NCBI GenBank assembly: GCA_944320865.1
Contig: CALUJC010000010.1
Span: 1 to 64,000, forward strand
DNA length: 64,000 nucleotides
Source: an uncultured Bacteroides sp.
GTDB taxonomy: Bacteria > Bacteroidota > Bacteroidia > Bacteroidales > Bacteroidaceae
Reading direction: 5' to 3'
In this document: positions 35,545 to 44,879 of the stretch, in pieces
How the letters are laid out: each line of letters opens with the position of its first letter
How positions within the stretch are numbered: position 1 is the stretch's first letter
Position numbers and translations under genes: made by a program
Notes under the pieces: model-generated
Databases searched by the model: none
Told to the model about the DNA's origin: nothing
What the model saw: only the letters and a program-made list of their open reading frames with translations

Positions 35545-36377
35545 CAGCGGAACATGGCCCAGCGGTTTTGCTCGCGATGTCCGTCGGGATGCAGTCCTAA
35601 GCGCCGGGCTTCTGCCTCTATCAAGGGAATGTCTTCCACATAGAAGCCACTCATGAGCAGCAGGGCGCCTTGCTTCATGCGGGCGGCATAGTGCTGCATA
35701 TCGTTCAGCAGGATGTTGCGATTGATGTTGGCTATGACGACGTCAAAGGGGCCTTTGTCTGCCAGGGAGGAGGCGTCGCCTTGCAGGACTTCAATGCCGT
35801 CCAGCCGGTTCAGGCGGATATTTTCCAAAGAATTGCGTACACACCAGTCATCGATGTCTATGGCGGTGCAACGGGCAGCTCCCTTCATGCGTGCCAGGAT
35901 GGCGAGGATGGAGGTGCCGCATCCCATGTCGAGCACATGGCACCCGGTGAGGTCCATGTCGAGCAGCTCGTTGATGATGAGGCCGGTGGTTTCGTGGTGG
36001 CCTGTGCCGAAGGCCATCTGCAGGTCTATGGTGATGTCATATTCAGCTTTAGGAACATCGTGGTGGAAGGTGCTGTGTATTACACAGCGGTTGCCGATGA
36101 TGATGGGTTGGAAGAAATTGCGTTCCCATTCTTCGTTCCAATCTCTGTCTTCGGCTTCGAGATAATCGTAGCTGATGTGTGCGTCAGGCAGAGGGAAATT
36201 ATCCAATGCTTGTTGAAGGGCTTCTTCATTGTAGAGGCTTTGCTGTATGTAGGCGGCTATTCCGCCGGGCTGCTCCATGAAACTTTCGAAACCTACATCG
36301 GCAAGCGTGGCGGAGAGCACATCGTTTACTACCTCTGTGCAAGGGGAGGTGCGGAAATTGAATTGCAGATACTTCAT
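35535..36377 (-). CDS. prmA: Ribosomal protein L11 methyltransferase
   Basis: 280 residues. The SAM-binding core is clear: VLDMGCGTSILAILARMKGA (motif I), CTAIDIDDWCVRNSLENIRLN, and VIANINRNILLNDM, the PrmA-type N/D-PxN-equivalent segment. Upstream, DLQMAFGTGHHETTGLIINELL is the GTGxHxTT signature of PrmA. It trimethylates lysines and the N terminus of L11. The N-terminal substrate domain (1-115) is present. A TACCTTTG box 32 bases upstream is a likely promoter. The gene end overlaps the GH25 end on the other strand. Confidence 0.96.
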   Translation of the reverse strand: MKYLQFNFRTSPCTEVVNDVLSATLADVGFESFMEQPGGIAAYIQQSLYNEEALQQALDNFPLPDAHISYDYLEAEDRDWNEEWERNFFQPIIIGNRCVIHSTFHHDVPKAEYDITIDLQMAFGTGHHETTGLIINELLDMDLTGCHVLDMGCGTSILAILARMKGAARCTAIDIDDWCVRNSLENIRLNRLDGIEVLQGDASSLADKGPFDVVIANINRNILLNDMQHYAARMKQGALLLMSGFYVEDIPLIEAEARRLGLHPDGHREQNRWAMFRCHC

Positions 36378-36409
36378 GGCACAATGTTTGTGTTGGTTAT
36401 TTGATGGGA

Positions 36410-36417
36410 CAAAGGTA
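36410..36417 (-). promoter_or_regulatory. -7 box of prmA
   Basis: TACCTTTG on the minus strand matches TAnnTTTG and lies 32 bases before the prmA ATG. Confidence 0.55.
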
Positions 36418-36524
36418 ATGTAAATCCTTCACAATAAATCCTTATTTGTGAGGTTTTACGGGCAAAGTAGGTTAATCCCTGTGAACTTTTCGGGGATAAT
36501 GGGTGGAATTATACAATACTTTAT

Positions 36525-36532
36525 TATCTTTG
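36525..36532 (+). promoter_or_regulatory. -7 box of the Ser/Arg-rich secreted protein gene
   Basis: TATCTTTG is a perfect TAnnTTTG box 52 bases upstream of ATG 36585. It supports that start over the more upstream ATG at 36537, which would lie only four bases after the box. Confidence 0.55.
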
Positions 36533-36584
36533 TAACATGAATAAGTGTAGACAATTGAACATTGAACACATAAACCTGACGAAT

Positions 36585-37925
36585 ATGAAAAAGATTGTTT
36601 TTTTATCGCTTTTTGCCCTGTGCCTCCCGTGGACATTGTGGGCACAGGTTGTGGACGACCTCTACTACGTGCCTTCCAAGAAGACGGAGAAGAAAGAGGT
36701 GAAGAAGGAGAACCGGAAAGAAACGATAGTGATGGCTCCGGTAGATGAAGTCGTAGTGAAATCCAATAGTCCCGTAACGGTGGCTGCTTCTGACGGGGTG
36801 GCAACTGTGGTAGTGCGCGACCGTAAAGGGAATGTGCGCGACGTGGATGAATATAACCGGCGTTATGATGCTGACGATTATGAGTTTTCCTCGGAAGGGG
36901 GAACCCTTTATATCGACGAGAAGGAGGTTGACGGATTGGACGGGGAATGGATTGGAGGCTTTGACGGCTCGGCAGACGACTATGAATACGCCACGCGCAT
37001 TATCCGTTTCCGCAATCCTCGGTATGCCATCAGTGTGAGCAGTCCGCTTTATTGGGATGTGGTTTACGGGCTTGACACCTGGAACTGGAATGTATATACT
37101 GACGGGCTGTATGCTTATGTATTCCCTACGTTCAGCAACCGCCTGTGGTGGGACTGGCGCTTCAATTCTTACGGCTGGTGGGGTTATCCCTATTATTATG
37201 ACTGGGCTTGGAGCGGCTGGTATGGTTTCAGCTGGGGCTTCGGATGGAGTTCCTCCTGGTGGGGACCTCACTATTGGCATCATCCGCCCTATTGGGCAGG
37301 CCCTGGCCATTGGGGTGGCCATCATCATTGGGGAAATGCGTATACAACGCGCCGGTCTTACGGAGGGCTGCGCGCTTCGCATAGTAGCAACAGGGCGGTA
37401 ACGTCTTCGCGGAGATCGTCTTCAAGCTTGCGCGGCAGCCGGAGCAACCGGGTATCGGCATCGGGCGACATGCGCCGCAGCAGTGTTTCCACTCGCAGAA
37501 GTTCTTCCAATCGCCGCGTGGTAGGTACACGGACGCCGGCATCTTCCGTTAACCGCGCAAACAGTTCGACGAGACGTTCGCCAGGAAGGGTTTCTACAAA
37601 TTCGACGACATCACGTCGTGGTTCTACCTATACCAGACCGAGCAGTGTGCGACGCAGCAGCAGTGCTACGTACAATGGTGCTACGGGCGCTCGCCGCAGT
37701 ACTACACGTTCGTCCAGTTATAACAGAGGGTCGAGCACAATGCCCAATCGTACTTTCAATTATAATAACAGCAATCGTAGAAACAGCAACAGCTTCAGTA
37801 CCCCGACGCGTTCTTCGAGCAGCAACCGCTCCAGCTTTTCGTCGGGCAGCAGCATGCGTTCTTCAGGCAGCATGAGAAGCAGTGGCGGAGGTGTCCGTTC
37901 GGGCGGTGGTGCACGAAGGAGGTAA
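36585..37925 (+). CDS. Secreted low-complexity protein with His/Trp-rich and Ser/Arg-rich regions
   Basis: 446 residues from ATG 36585, giving a signal peptide ([20 protein letters not shown]). Residues 22-150 are acidic/lysine-rich with a [25 protein letters not shown] segment. The middle (about 165-260) is extremely rich in W, Y, G and H ([20 protein letters not shown]). The last 180 residues are dominated by Ser and Arg with many RRSS repeats. I know of no function; similar proteins occur in Bacteroides. The His cluster could bind metals and the basic tail could bind polyanions, but both are guesses. It precedes a FadL-type outer membrane protein by 44 bases. Confidence 0.8.
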   Translation: MKKIVFLSLFALCLPWTLWAQVVDDLYYVPSKKTEKKEVKKENRKETIVMAPVDEVVVKSNSPVTVAASDGVATVVVRDRKGNVRDVDEYNRRYDADDYEFSSEGGTLYIDEKEVDGLDGEWIGGFDGSADDYEYATRIIRFRNPRYAISVSSPLYWDVVYGLDTWNWNVYTDGLYAYVFPTFSNRLWWDWRFNSYGWWGYPYYYDWAWSGWYGFSWGFGWSSSWWGPHYWHHPPYWAGPGHWGGHHHWGNAYTTRRSYGGLRASHSSNRAVTSSRRSSSSLRGSRSNRVSASGDMRRSSVSTRRSSSNRRVVGTRTPASSVNRANSSTRRSPGRVSTNSTTSRRGSTYTRPSSVRRSSSATYNGATGARRSTTRSSSYNRGSSTMPNRTFNYNNSNRRNSNSFSTPTRSSSSNRSSFSSGSSMRSSGSMRSSGGGVRSGGGARRR

Positions 37926-37969
37926 ATCTATTGCTTTTGCGGAGTAATTAACAAACATAGAGGACCAGA

Positions 37970-39610
37970 ATGAAAAAGAAAGTCATGATAATAGCCCTTG
38001 CCCTGTTTGGGGCAACGGGCATCTATGCTCAATCGGCATACGATGCCGGCAAGATAGCCCAGGAAGATTTGAGCGGCACGGCACGGTTTGTGGGCATGGG
38101 AGGTGCCATGAGTGCACTGGGCGGCGATATTTCTACAATAGGGACGAATCCGGCGGGCATCGGCATCTATCGGAGCAACGATGTGATGCTGACGCTGGGA
38201 TATTCCCTTACGGGTACGGAATCTGAATTTGGCGGCAATACATTTGAGAAGGAGAAAGCCCGGTGGAATTTGAATAACATCGGTTTTGTGATAGCCAATA
38301 AATTCAGCAATATTTCCCCGTTGAGGTATGTGAATTTCGGGTTCAACTATAAGAAGTCGAAGTCGTTCTATAAGAATATGTCCATGCAAGGGTTGCTGGG
38401 AAGTGTTTCACAAACTTATGAGATAGCTGCTCTTTCTGATGGATTGACACCTGAGATTTGGGATGATTCCCGTTATGGAGTTTTTGAAGATCCAGATATA
38501 GGATGGTTGTCGGCATTGGCATATCATACTTTTTTGGTAGGTCCCAGTCAGACCAATACTCCTACAGACTATCCGTTGCTGGATGATGCCGGCAATCAGC
38601 TTTATGATGAAAACGGTCCTTTGTATGAGGATTATGGCTATTATGCAAGTCTTGTGGCGGGATACAATTCTACCTATGGGACATTCCACTCATGGGAGCG
38701 TGGAGGAATCGATGAATATGATTTCAATGTATCATTCAATATTAACGATCGGTTTTATTTGGGAGTTACTTTTGGGGCTTACGATGTAAGTTACGATAAA
38801 CACACTTTCTATGACGAGGATTATGGTAATAGGGAAGGGTATTTCTTGGAAAGCTTTAACCGGATTCATGGTTCTGGTTTTGATGTAAAATTGGGTACCA
38901 TATTCCGTCCTATCGAAGCATCGCCGTTACGCATAGGGCTTTCTGTTCATACGCCCATATTTTACAGACTAACCTATGCGACGGGTGCTTATATCCAGTC
39001 GGATGTCTATGTGGATGATGATCAGAGTACTACGGGATTGTATGTGGACACTTACGAACAACTGGGCAATAGAGATATGGAGTTTGATTTCCGCCTGCAG
39101 ACTCCGTGGGTTGTCAATGCCAGCGTGGGCTATACGGTGGGCAACAACTTGGCTTTGGGTGCCGAGTATGAGTTTGAGAACTTCTCGAATATGAAATTCA
39201 AGGATGTGAATAATTATGATATGGACCCTGAAACGGACGAAGTGAAGTACACGTTGAAGGGAGTGCATACATTCCGCCTTGGTGCCGAGTATAAGCCCAT
39301 TTCTGCTTTTGCTTTCCGCGTAGGCTATAACTATAGTAGTACGGCCTATAAGGCAGATGCTTATAAGAATATATTTTCCAATTCTGTAAGTACCGATACG
39401 GAATACTCCAACGATAAATCGCGGAATACATTTACGGTGGGTATAGGATATCGCGGTTCGTTGTTCTATGCCGACTTGGCTTATAAGTATGACATGTATA
39501 AGTCGGATTTCTATCCATTCTATAATAATTTAGAGGGCGTGAAGATGGCAGCCACGAAGGTAAGCAATACCCGTAGCCAGGTACTGCTTACGTTGGGGTG
39601 TCGTTTTTAA
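37970..39610 (+). CDS. OmpP1/FadL-like outer membrane transport protein
   Basis: 546 residues with a signal peptide (MIIALALFGATGIYAQSAYD). The mature N terminus continues with the FadL-family pattern GTARFVGMGGAMSALGGDISTIGTNPAGIGIYRSND. The rest is an amphipathic beta-barrel with alternating aromatic residues, ending RSQVLLTLGCRF with the C-terminal Phe required for outer membrane insertion. FadL proteins let hydrophobic molecules cross the outer membrane; the actual ligand here is unknown. The radical SAM gene starts 11 bases after the stop, so the two may be co-transcribed. Confidence 0.9.
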   Translation: MKKKVMIIALALFGATGIYAQSAYDAGKIAQEDLSGTARFVGMGGAMSALGGDISTIGTNPAGIGIYRSNDVMLTLGYSLTGTESEFGGNTFEKEKARWNLNNIGFVIANKFSNISPLRYVNFGFNYKKSKSFYKNMSMQGLLGSVSQTYEIAALSDGLTPEIWDDSRYGVFEDPDIGWLSALAYHTFLVGPSQTNTPTDYPLLDDAGNQLYDENGPLYEDYGYYASLVAGYNSTYGTFHSWERGGIDEYDFNVSFNINDRFYLGVTFGAYDVSYDKHTFYDEDYGNREGYFLESFNRIHGSGFDVKLGTIFRPIEASPLRIGLSVHTPIFYRLTYATGAYIQSDVYVDDDQSTTGLYVDTYEQLGNRDMEFDFRLQTPWVVNASVGYTVGNNLALGAEYEFENFSNMKFKDVNNYDMDPETDEVKYTLKGVHTFRLGAEYKPISAFAFRVGYNYSSTAYKADAYKNIFSNSVSTDTEYSNDKSRNTFTVGIGYRGSLFYADLAYKYDMYKSDFYPFYNNLEGVKMAATKVSNTRSQVLLTLGCRF

Positions 39611-39621
39611 AGGTGCGGGAG

Positions 39622-40551
39622 ATGGCGGTGATGCCGGTGCTTTACAATGAGTTTTCCCTGTATCTGAAGCGGTATTTCCCCTATAAGGTGCAGAAGATAT
39701 CGCTGAATGCAGGCTTTACGTGCCCAAACCGTGACGGGAGCAAGGGTTATGGCGGATGCACGTATTGCAATAACCAGACATTCAATCCGGATTATTGCCG
39801 TACGGAGAAACCGATAGCCCGGCAATTGGAGGAAGGAAAGCTGTTTTTCGCCCACAAATATCCGGAGATGAAGTACCTGGCCTACTTCCAGGCCTACACC
39901 AATACCTATGATGAGCTGGGTGCCTTGCGTAGGAAATACGAGGAGGCACTCTCGGTAGACGGTGTGGTGGGACTGGTGATAGGAACTCGTCCCGATTGCA
40001 TGCCCGATGACTTGTTGCACTATTTGGAGGCATTGCACCGCCATACGTTCGTGTTGGTGGAGTATGGCATTGAAAGTACGGACGACTGCACTTTGCGGCG
40101 CATCAACCGGGGGCATGATTTCCGGGTGTCGGCCGATGCTGTGCGGCGCACGGCGGCTTGCGGCATACCGGTGGGCGGGCATGTCATACTCGGATTGCCC
40201 GGTGAAACGCATGAAAGCATAGTGGAGCAGGCTGGCATATTGTCCGGCCTGCCGCTTACAACTTTAAAATTGCACCAATTGCAATTGATACGGGGGACAC
40301 GCATGGCAAGTGAGTATGAACAGCATCCTGAGGATTTTCATCTATTTGGCATTGAGGAATATATGGATCTGGTGATAGATTATGTGGAGCACTTGCGCCC
40401 AGATATTGTATTAGAGCGTTTCCTCTCCCAATCCCCAAAGAATTTGTTGATAGCGCCCGATTGGGGAGTGAAAAATTATGAGTTCAATCACCGTCTGCAA
40501 AAAAGAATGAAAGAACTGGGCGCATATCAGGGAAAGAAGTATGAAATGTGA
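39622..40551 (+). CDS. TIGR01212 family radical SAM protein (YhcC-like)
   Basis: 309 residues from ATG 39622 (39631 is an alternative); the frame opens in the FadL stop region, so the more upstream non-ATG start is unlikely. The iron-sulfur motif is the family form: CPNRDGSKGYGGCTYCNN, a CxxxxxxxxGxGGCTxC arrangement, rather than plain CxxxCxxC. GTRPDCMPDDLLHYL and VEYGIESTDDCTLRRINRGHD are also conserved. The C-terminal stretch VLERFLSQSP...APDWG is typical. The reaction is unknown for the family; RNA modification has been suggested. The next gene is a flavodiiron protein 57 bases away. Confidence 0.92.
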   Translation: MAVMPVLYNEFSLYLKRYFPYKVQKISLNAGFTCPNRDGSKGYGGCTYCNNQTFNPDYCRTEKPIARQLEEGKLFFAHKYPEMKYLAYFQAYTNTYDELGALRRKYEEALSVDGVVGLVIGTRPDCMPDDLLHYLEALHRHTFVLVEYGIESTDDCTLRRINRGHDFRVSADAVRRTAACGIPVGGHVILGLPGETHESIVEQAGILSGLPLTTLKLHQLQLIRGTRMASEYEQHPEDFHLFGIEEYMDLVIDYVEHLRPDIVLERFLSQSPKNLLIAPDWGVKNYEFNHRLQKRMKELGAYQGKKYEM

Positions 40552-40608
40552 GAAAAAAGCTGTAATTTCGCAGGGTTTAATTGTGATAATCACTTAAAAA
40601 AAGAAAGA

Positions 40609-41814
40609 ATGATGAACGAGAAAACATTAGTTAAGGGAAAAATCAACTACGTGGGAGTTAATGACCGCAACAAACATCTTTTTGAAGGAATGTGGCCCTT
40701 GCCCTATGGAGTTTCTTATAATTCTTATCTGATAGCTGATGAACAAGTGGCGTTGGTGGATACTGTAGATGCTTGTTTTTTTGAAGTTTATCTGCATAAA
40801 ATCAGAAGCATAATTGGCGAACGCCCTATTCAATACCTTATTGTCAATCATATGGAGCCTGATCATTCGGGCTCAATCAGTCTTATCAAGCAATATTATC
40901 CAGACATTACGATTGTGGGGAATAAGCAGACATTCGGCATGATTGAGGGCTTTTATGGCGTTTCTGGCAATAAGTTGGAGGTGAAAGAGGGTGATACGTT
41001 GTCGTTGGGACATCATCACCTGCGTTTTTACCTGACGCCGATGGTGCATTGGCCGGAGACGATGATGACGTTTGATGAAACTGAAAACGTTTTGTTTTCG
41101 GGTGATGCTTTCGGCTGCTTCGGTACGTTGGATGGAGGTTTCCTGGATAGCCGCATCAATTTGGACAAATACTGGGACGAGATGGTACGCTATTATTCCA
41201 ACATTGTTGGCAAGTATGGCAATCCGGTACAGAAGGCTCTGGCAAAACTGGGTAGTTTGCCCATTTCTACTATATGTTCTACGCACGGGCCTGTATGGAC
41301 GGAGAATATTGGCAAAGTCGTAGGTATTTATGATAAACTGAGCCGTTATGAAGCCGAAGAAGGGGTCGTAATAGTTTATGGCTCTATGTATGGCAATACG
41401 GAGCAGATGGCGGAAGCTATTGCGGCTGAACTTTCAGTACAAGGTGTTAAGAACATCGTAATGCACAATGTGAGCAAGAGCAATGCTTCGTTCATCTTGA
41501 AAGATATCTTTAAATACCGTGGCTTGATAGTAGGCGCCCCGACGTATTGTAACCAAATTTATCCGGAGATAAATGCTTTACTCGAAAAAATCCTGTTACG
41601 TGAGGTAAAAGGGCGCTATTTAGGTTATTTCGGTTCCTTCTGCTGGGCAGGTGCTGCCGTGAAGCGCATTGGGGATTTTGCAGAGAAGAGCAAGCTGGAA
41701 TTGGTGGGCATTCCTGTGGAAATGAAGCAAGCCATGAAAGAAACTACTTATGAGCAATGTGAACATCTTGCCCGCGCCATGGCAGACCGTTTGAAGCAAG
41801 ATAGGAACAATTGA
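40609..41814 (+). CDS. FprA family A-type flavoprotein (flavodiiron protein)
   Basis: 401 residues. The N-terminal two thirds form a metallo-beta-lactamase-like di-iron domain with the ligand motif NHMEPDHSGS (H-x-E-x-D-H) and later GDAFGCFGTLDGG and STHGPVW. The C-terminal third is a flavodoxin domain starting VVIVYGSMYGNTEQMAEAIA. Such enzymes reduce O2 to water or NO to N2O with electrons from rubredoxin or F420-like donors, protecting anaerobes from oxygen and nitrosative stress. A start at 40609 (MMNEK) or 40612 is possible. nagB follows at 28 bases. Confidence 0.96.
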   Translation: MMNEKTLVKGKINYVGVNDRNKHLFEGMWPLPYGVSYNSYLIADEQVALVDTVDACFFEVYLHKIRSIIGERPIQYLIVNHMEPDHSGSISLIKQYYPDITIVGNKQTFGMIEGFYGVSGNKLEVKEGDTLSLGHHHLRFYLTPMVHWPETMMTFDETENVLFSGDAFGCFGTLDGGFLDSRINLDKYWDEMVRYYSNIVGKYGNPVQKALAKLGSLPISTICSTHGPVWTENIGKVVGIYDKLSRYEAEEGVVIVYGSMYGNTEQMAEAIAAELSVQGVKNIVMHNVSKSNASFILKDIFKYRGLIVGAPTYCNQIYPEINALLEKILLREVKGRYLGYFGSFCWAGAAVKRIGDFAEKSKLELVGIPVEMKQAMKETTYEQCEHLARAMADRLKQDRNN

Positions 41815-41841
41815 ATCGTTAAATCCTAACCTGATATTTGT

Positions 41842-42660
41842 ATGAGACTAATTATTCAACCGGATTATCAATCCGTATCGAAATGGGCAGCTTGCTATGT
41901 GGCTTCTAAAATCAATGCTGCCGGCCCAACGCCCGAGAAGCCGTTTGTATTGGGATGTCCCACAGGTTCATCCCCTTTGGGCATGTACAAAGAACTGATA
42001 GATCTGAACAATAAGGGCTTGGTGTCTTTCCGTGACGTAGTGACGTTTAACATGGATGAATATGTAGGTTTACCCAAAGAACACCCAGAAAGTTATTATT
42101 CTTTTATGTGGAATAATTTCTTCGGCCATATTGACATCAAACCTGAAAATACCAATATTTTGAACGGTAATGCAGCCGACCTTGATGCTGAATGTGCCCG
42201 TTTTGAAGCGAAAATCAAAGCGTATGGTGGCGTAGACCTGTTTATGGGTGGCATCGGTCCTGATGGGCATATCGCTTTTAACGAACCTGGGTCATCCCTT
42301 TCATCGCGCACCCGCCAGAAGACGCTGACTACTGATACTATCATTGCCAACTCCCGTTTTTTTGAAAATGATGTGAATAAGGTGCCTAAGACGGCTCTCA
42401 CGGTCGGTGTAGGTACTGTGCTTGATGCAAAAGAGGTAATGATTATTGTCAACGGGCATAACAAAGCACGCGCCCTTTATCATGCCGTTGAAGGCCCGGT
42501 GATGCAAATGTGGACTATCAGTGCCTTGCAGATGCACGAAAAGGGCATTATCGTATGTGATGATGCTGCCACCGATGAATTGAAGGTGGGTACGTATCGT
42601 TACTTTAAGGATATAGAAGCCGACCATCTGGATGCTGAAGCCCTACTGACCGGGCGCTGA
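41842..42660 (+). CDS. nagB: Glucosamine-6-phosphate deaminase
   Basis: 272 residues, typical of hexameric NagB. It converts glucosamine 6-phosphate to fructose 6-phosphate and ammonia, feeding amino-sugar carbon into glycolysis. Conserved blocks are [43 protein letters not shown] with the catalytic D72 region, and [23 protein letters not shown] with the catalytic His and Asp/Glu pair. The last six codons (ALLTGR, stop) are the first copy of a 22-bp tandem repeat that continues after the stop codon, so the protein tail has been shaped by the repeat. Confidence 0.97.
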   Translation: MRLIIQPDYQSVSKWAACYVASKINAAGPTPEKPFVLGCPTGSSPLGMYKELIDLNNKGLVSFRDVVTFNMDEYVGLPKEHPESYYSFMWNNFFGHIDIKPENTNILNGNAADLDAECARFEAKIKAYGGVDLFMGGIGPDGHIAFNEPGSSLSSRTRQKTLTTDTIIANSRFFENDVNKVPKTALTVGVGTVLDAKEVMIIVNGHNKARALYHAVEGPVMQMWTISALQMHEKGIIVCDDAATDELKVGTYRYFKDIEADHLDAEALLTGR

Positions 42661-42707
42661 AACCCTACCGACCGGAGGTTGAAACCCTACCGAGGTAGGC
42701 TTTGAGA
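42641..42707. repeat. 22-bp tandem array overlapping the nagB stop codon
   Basis: Three units start CCCTACTGACCGGG (42641), CCCTACCGACCGGA (42663) and CCCTACCGAGGTAG (42685), with lengths of 22, 22 and 23. The first unit is coding (end of nagB plus stop). The core CTACCGACCGG is the same as in the sense orientation of the array after the AraC gene (9590-9709). Confidence 0.8.
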
Positions 42708-42714
42708 CCTATAA

Positions 42715-42780
42715 AACGCGGATAATGCCACTTGGAGCAGATGGCTGATGGCCTTACTGCAAGGAGGCATTATTCGCGTT
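42715..42780. other. Long stem-loop between nagB and nnrDE
   Basis: AACGCGGATAATGCC (42715-42729) pairs with GGCATTATTCGCGTT (42766-42780): 15 pairs with one G-U. The 36-base loop can add CTTG/CAAG and CAG/CTG pairs. GTTTATGTTT follows. It may be an attenuator, terminator or a structured leader for nnrDE, whose ATG is 37 bases downstream. No known riboswitch class was recognised. Confidence 0.55.
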
Positions 42781-42817
42781 GTTTATGTTTCCCAATCAAT
42801 AATGGAAGTCTGCATTT

Positions 42818-44338
42818 ATGAAGAAGATATTTGCTACCGACTGCATAAAGCAGTTGGATGCCCTTACGATAGAGCGGGAACCCGTTGCTTCTGTCGATTT
42901 GATGGAGCGTGCGGCTATGGCTTTGACGGATGCCTTAAGCCAGCGTTGGAGTAGTGATACGGCTTTTACCCTCTTTGCCGGACCGGGCAATAATGGCGGG
43001 GATGCCTTGGCCGTTTCACGTTTGCTGGCTCAGAGGGGGTATCGGGTGGGTGTGTACCTGTTCAATACCGGCGGGCATCTGTCACCCGATTGTGCTGCCA
43101 ATCGTGACAGGCTGGAAGGGATGGCCGGGGTAGATTTTCACGAAGTGACCTCCCAATTTGTATTTCCGAAGCTGACGAAGGATGATGTCATTGTGGATGG
43201 CCTGTTTGGAAGCGGGCTGAACAAGCCTCTGGCGGGCGGATTTGCACAGGTGGCGAAGTTTATCAATGCCTCGCCGGCGCAGGTAGTGGCTATTGATATA
43301 CCTTCGGGGCTGATGGGGGAAGACAACTCGGCCAATATTCCGTCGGCCATTGTACGTGCTCGGCTGACGTTGACGCTTCAATTGCCTAAACTGACATTCT
43401 TTTTTGCGGAAAATGAACCGTACGTGGGTGAGTGGCAAGTGCTGGACATAGGTTTGGATAAAGCTGCCATCGAAGAAATGGCAACCGATTATGCCCTGTT
43501 CGGGCCGGAAGATGTGGCTCCGTTGCTGAGGCCACGCGGCAAGTTTGCCCATAAAGGTGTGTTCGGGCGGGCATTGCTTATAGCCGGGTCGCAAGGTATG
43601 GCCGGTGCGTCGGTGCTTGCGGCACAGTCCTGTTTGCGTTCGGGCGTCGGGCTTCTCACGGTCCACGTGCCTTTCTGCAATAACTTTATAGTGCAGACGG
43701 CAGTGCCTGAGGCGATGACTGAGATAGACTTGAGCGACACATGTTTTGCCACCGTTACCGATGTCGATAATTATCAAGCGGTAGGTATTGGCCCAGGTTT
43801 GGGGCGCACTGCTGAAACGGTGGATGCTTTACTTGGGCAGATAACAGATTGCTGTGTGCCGATGGTGCTGGATGCCGATGCTTTGAATATACTGGGTGAA
43901 CATCGCAGTTATTTATCTCGTTTGCCCGAGGGTAGTATATTGACTCCCCATCCCAAGGAACTGGAGCGGTTGACAGGTGTTTGCCGCAATTCTTATGAAC
44001 GTTTGCAGAAAGCAAGAGATTTGGCTTCTGCAGTTAGTGTCTATATTATTCTGAAAGGAGCGTATTCTGCGGTGATTACGCCGGAGGGAAAATGTTATTT
44101 CAATACTACGGGCAATCCGGGTATGGCTACCGGCGGAAGCGGCGATGTGCTTACAGGTGTGGTTTTAGCTCTTTTGGCGCAAGGATACAATTCTGAGCAG
44201 GCAGCTCTCCTGGCTACTTGTGCGCACGGCATAGCTGGCGATTTGGCAGCTTGTCATCTGGGACAGATGGGTATGACTGCGGGTGATATTGTTCGCTCAT
44301 TACCTGAAGCTTGGCAAACCTTAGATAAGCTTATCTGA
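42818..44338 (+). CDS. nnrDE: Bifunctional NAD(P)H-hydrate epimerase / ADP-dependent dehydratase
   Basis: 506 residues, the full-length fusion. The N-terminal epimerase half (1-215, YjeF_N) has VDLMERAAMALTDALS, LFAGPGNNGGDALAVSRLL and VDGLFGSGLNKPLAGGFAQ. The C-terminal ribokinase-like dehydratase half has HKGVFGRALLIAGSQGMAGASVLAAQ, MVLDADALNIL, LTPHPKELERLTG and the ATP-site motif GNPGMATGGSGDVLTGV. Together they repair damaged (hydrated) NADH and NADPH. Transcription may be influenced by the stem-loop just upstream. Confidence 0.96.
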   Translation: MKKIFATDCIKQLDALTIEREPVASVDLMERAAMALTDALSQRWSSDTAFTLFAGPGNNGGDALAVSRLLAQRGYRVGVYLFNTGGHLSPDCAANRDRLEGMAGVDFHEVTSQFVFPKLTKDDVIVDGLFGSGLNKPLAGGFAQVAKFINASPAQVVAIDIPSGLMGEDNSANIPSAIVRARLTLTLQLPKLTFFFAENEPYVGEWQVLDIGLDKAAIEEMATDYALFGPEDVAPLLRPRGKFAHKGVFGRALLIAGSQGMAGASVLAAQSCLRSGVGLLTVHVPFCNNFIVQTAVPEAMTEIDLSDTCFATVTDVDNYQAVGIGPGLGRTAETVDALLGQITDCCVPMVLDADALNILGEHRSYLSRLPEGSILTPHPKELERLTGVCRNSYERLQKARDLASAVSVYIILKGAYSAVITPEGKCYFNTTGNPGMATGGSGDVLTGVVLALLAQGYNSEQAALLATCAHGIAGDLAACHLGQMGMTAGDIVRSLPEAWQTLDKLI

Positions 44339-44405
44339 AGTTACAAGGAAATAGATAGGACATTTGGTTCTCATTAAATAAGGGGAGGTGTCCCTCCCCT
44401 TATCT

Positions 44406-44855
44406 CTATTTTTCCAGTAGGTTCTTTAAGAAATCATCCAGCTCTTTGTCTAGGCCTTTCAGCAGTTCGTCGTTGATGAGCAAAGTGTCGTCATCCATCA
44501 AGAGTAATTCTGCGATAGTTTCTTTGTCTTCATCTACTAATACGAATGAATATGGTTTTAGGATGGCCAAATTGTCAAACGCTCCATTATCTTTTAAATT
44601 ATTCAATATCATGATCAGCAGATGTTCAATGTCTTTACAGAAGTCTTGACCTTCGTATGCAGTCCATTCTTCGATAGTGGCATTACCTAATTCTTCATCG
44701 TCGTCATCGAAAATGTTTAGTTCGCCTGAACCTTGGTCTGCCTGCAGATGTATGTCTGTTACGATAGTTTGTTCGTCGCCACACGTATTGTATTTGGCAA
44801 TGGCCTTTTTGATGGCTTTTTCAATCTGTGATAACGATGTTTGGCTAAGTTTCAT
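44406..44855 (-). CDS. Conserved hypothetical acidic protein
   Basis: 149 residues, soluble, very acidic (ELNIFDDDDEELGNATIEEW; LLLMDDDTLLINDELLKGLDKELDDFLKNLLEK). There is no signal peptide or membrane segment. The N-terminal SQTSLSQIEKAIKKAIAKY is helical and basic. I recognise it only as a Bacteroides-type hypothetical family without a function. It starts 24 bases after the stop of the DUF6340-like lipoprotein gene, in the same direction, so they are probably co-transcribed. Confidence 0.75.
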   Translation of the reverse strand: MKLSQTSLSQIEKAIKKAIAKYNTCGDEQTIVTDIHLQADQGSGELNIFDDDDEELGNATIEEWTAYEGQDFCKDIEHLLIMILNNLKDNGAFDNLAILKPYSFVLVDEDKETIAELLLMDDDTLLINDELLKGLDKELDDFLKNLLEK

Positions 44856-44879
44856 AATGGCATTTCCTTTCTCTTTGGT

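Noticed and set aside
37970-39610. Possible SusC or TonB-type receptor
   Set aside because: No TonB box or plug domain; the mature N-terminal FVGMGGAMSALGGD pattern and length fit FadL-type proteins.
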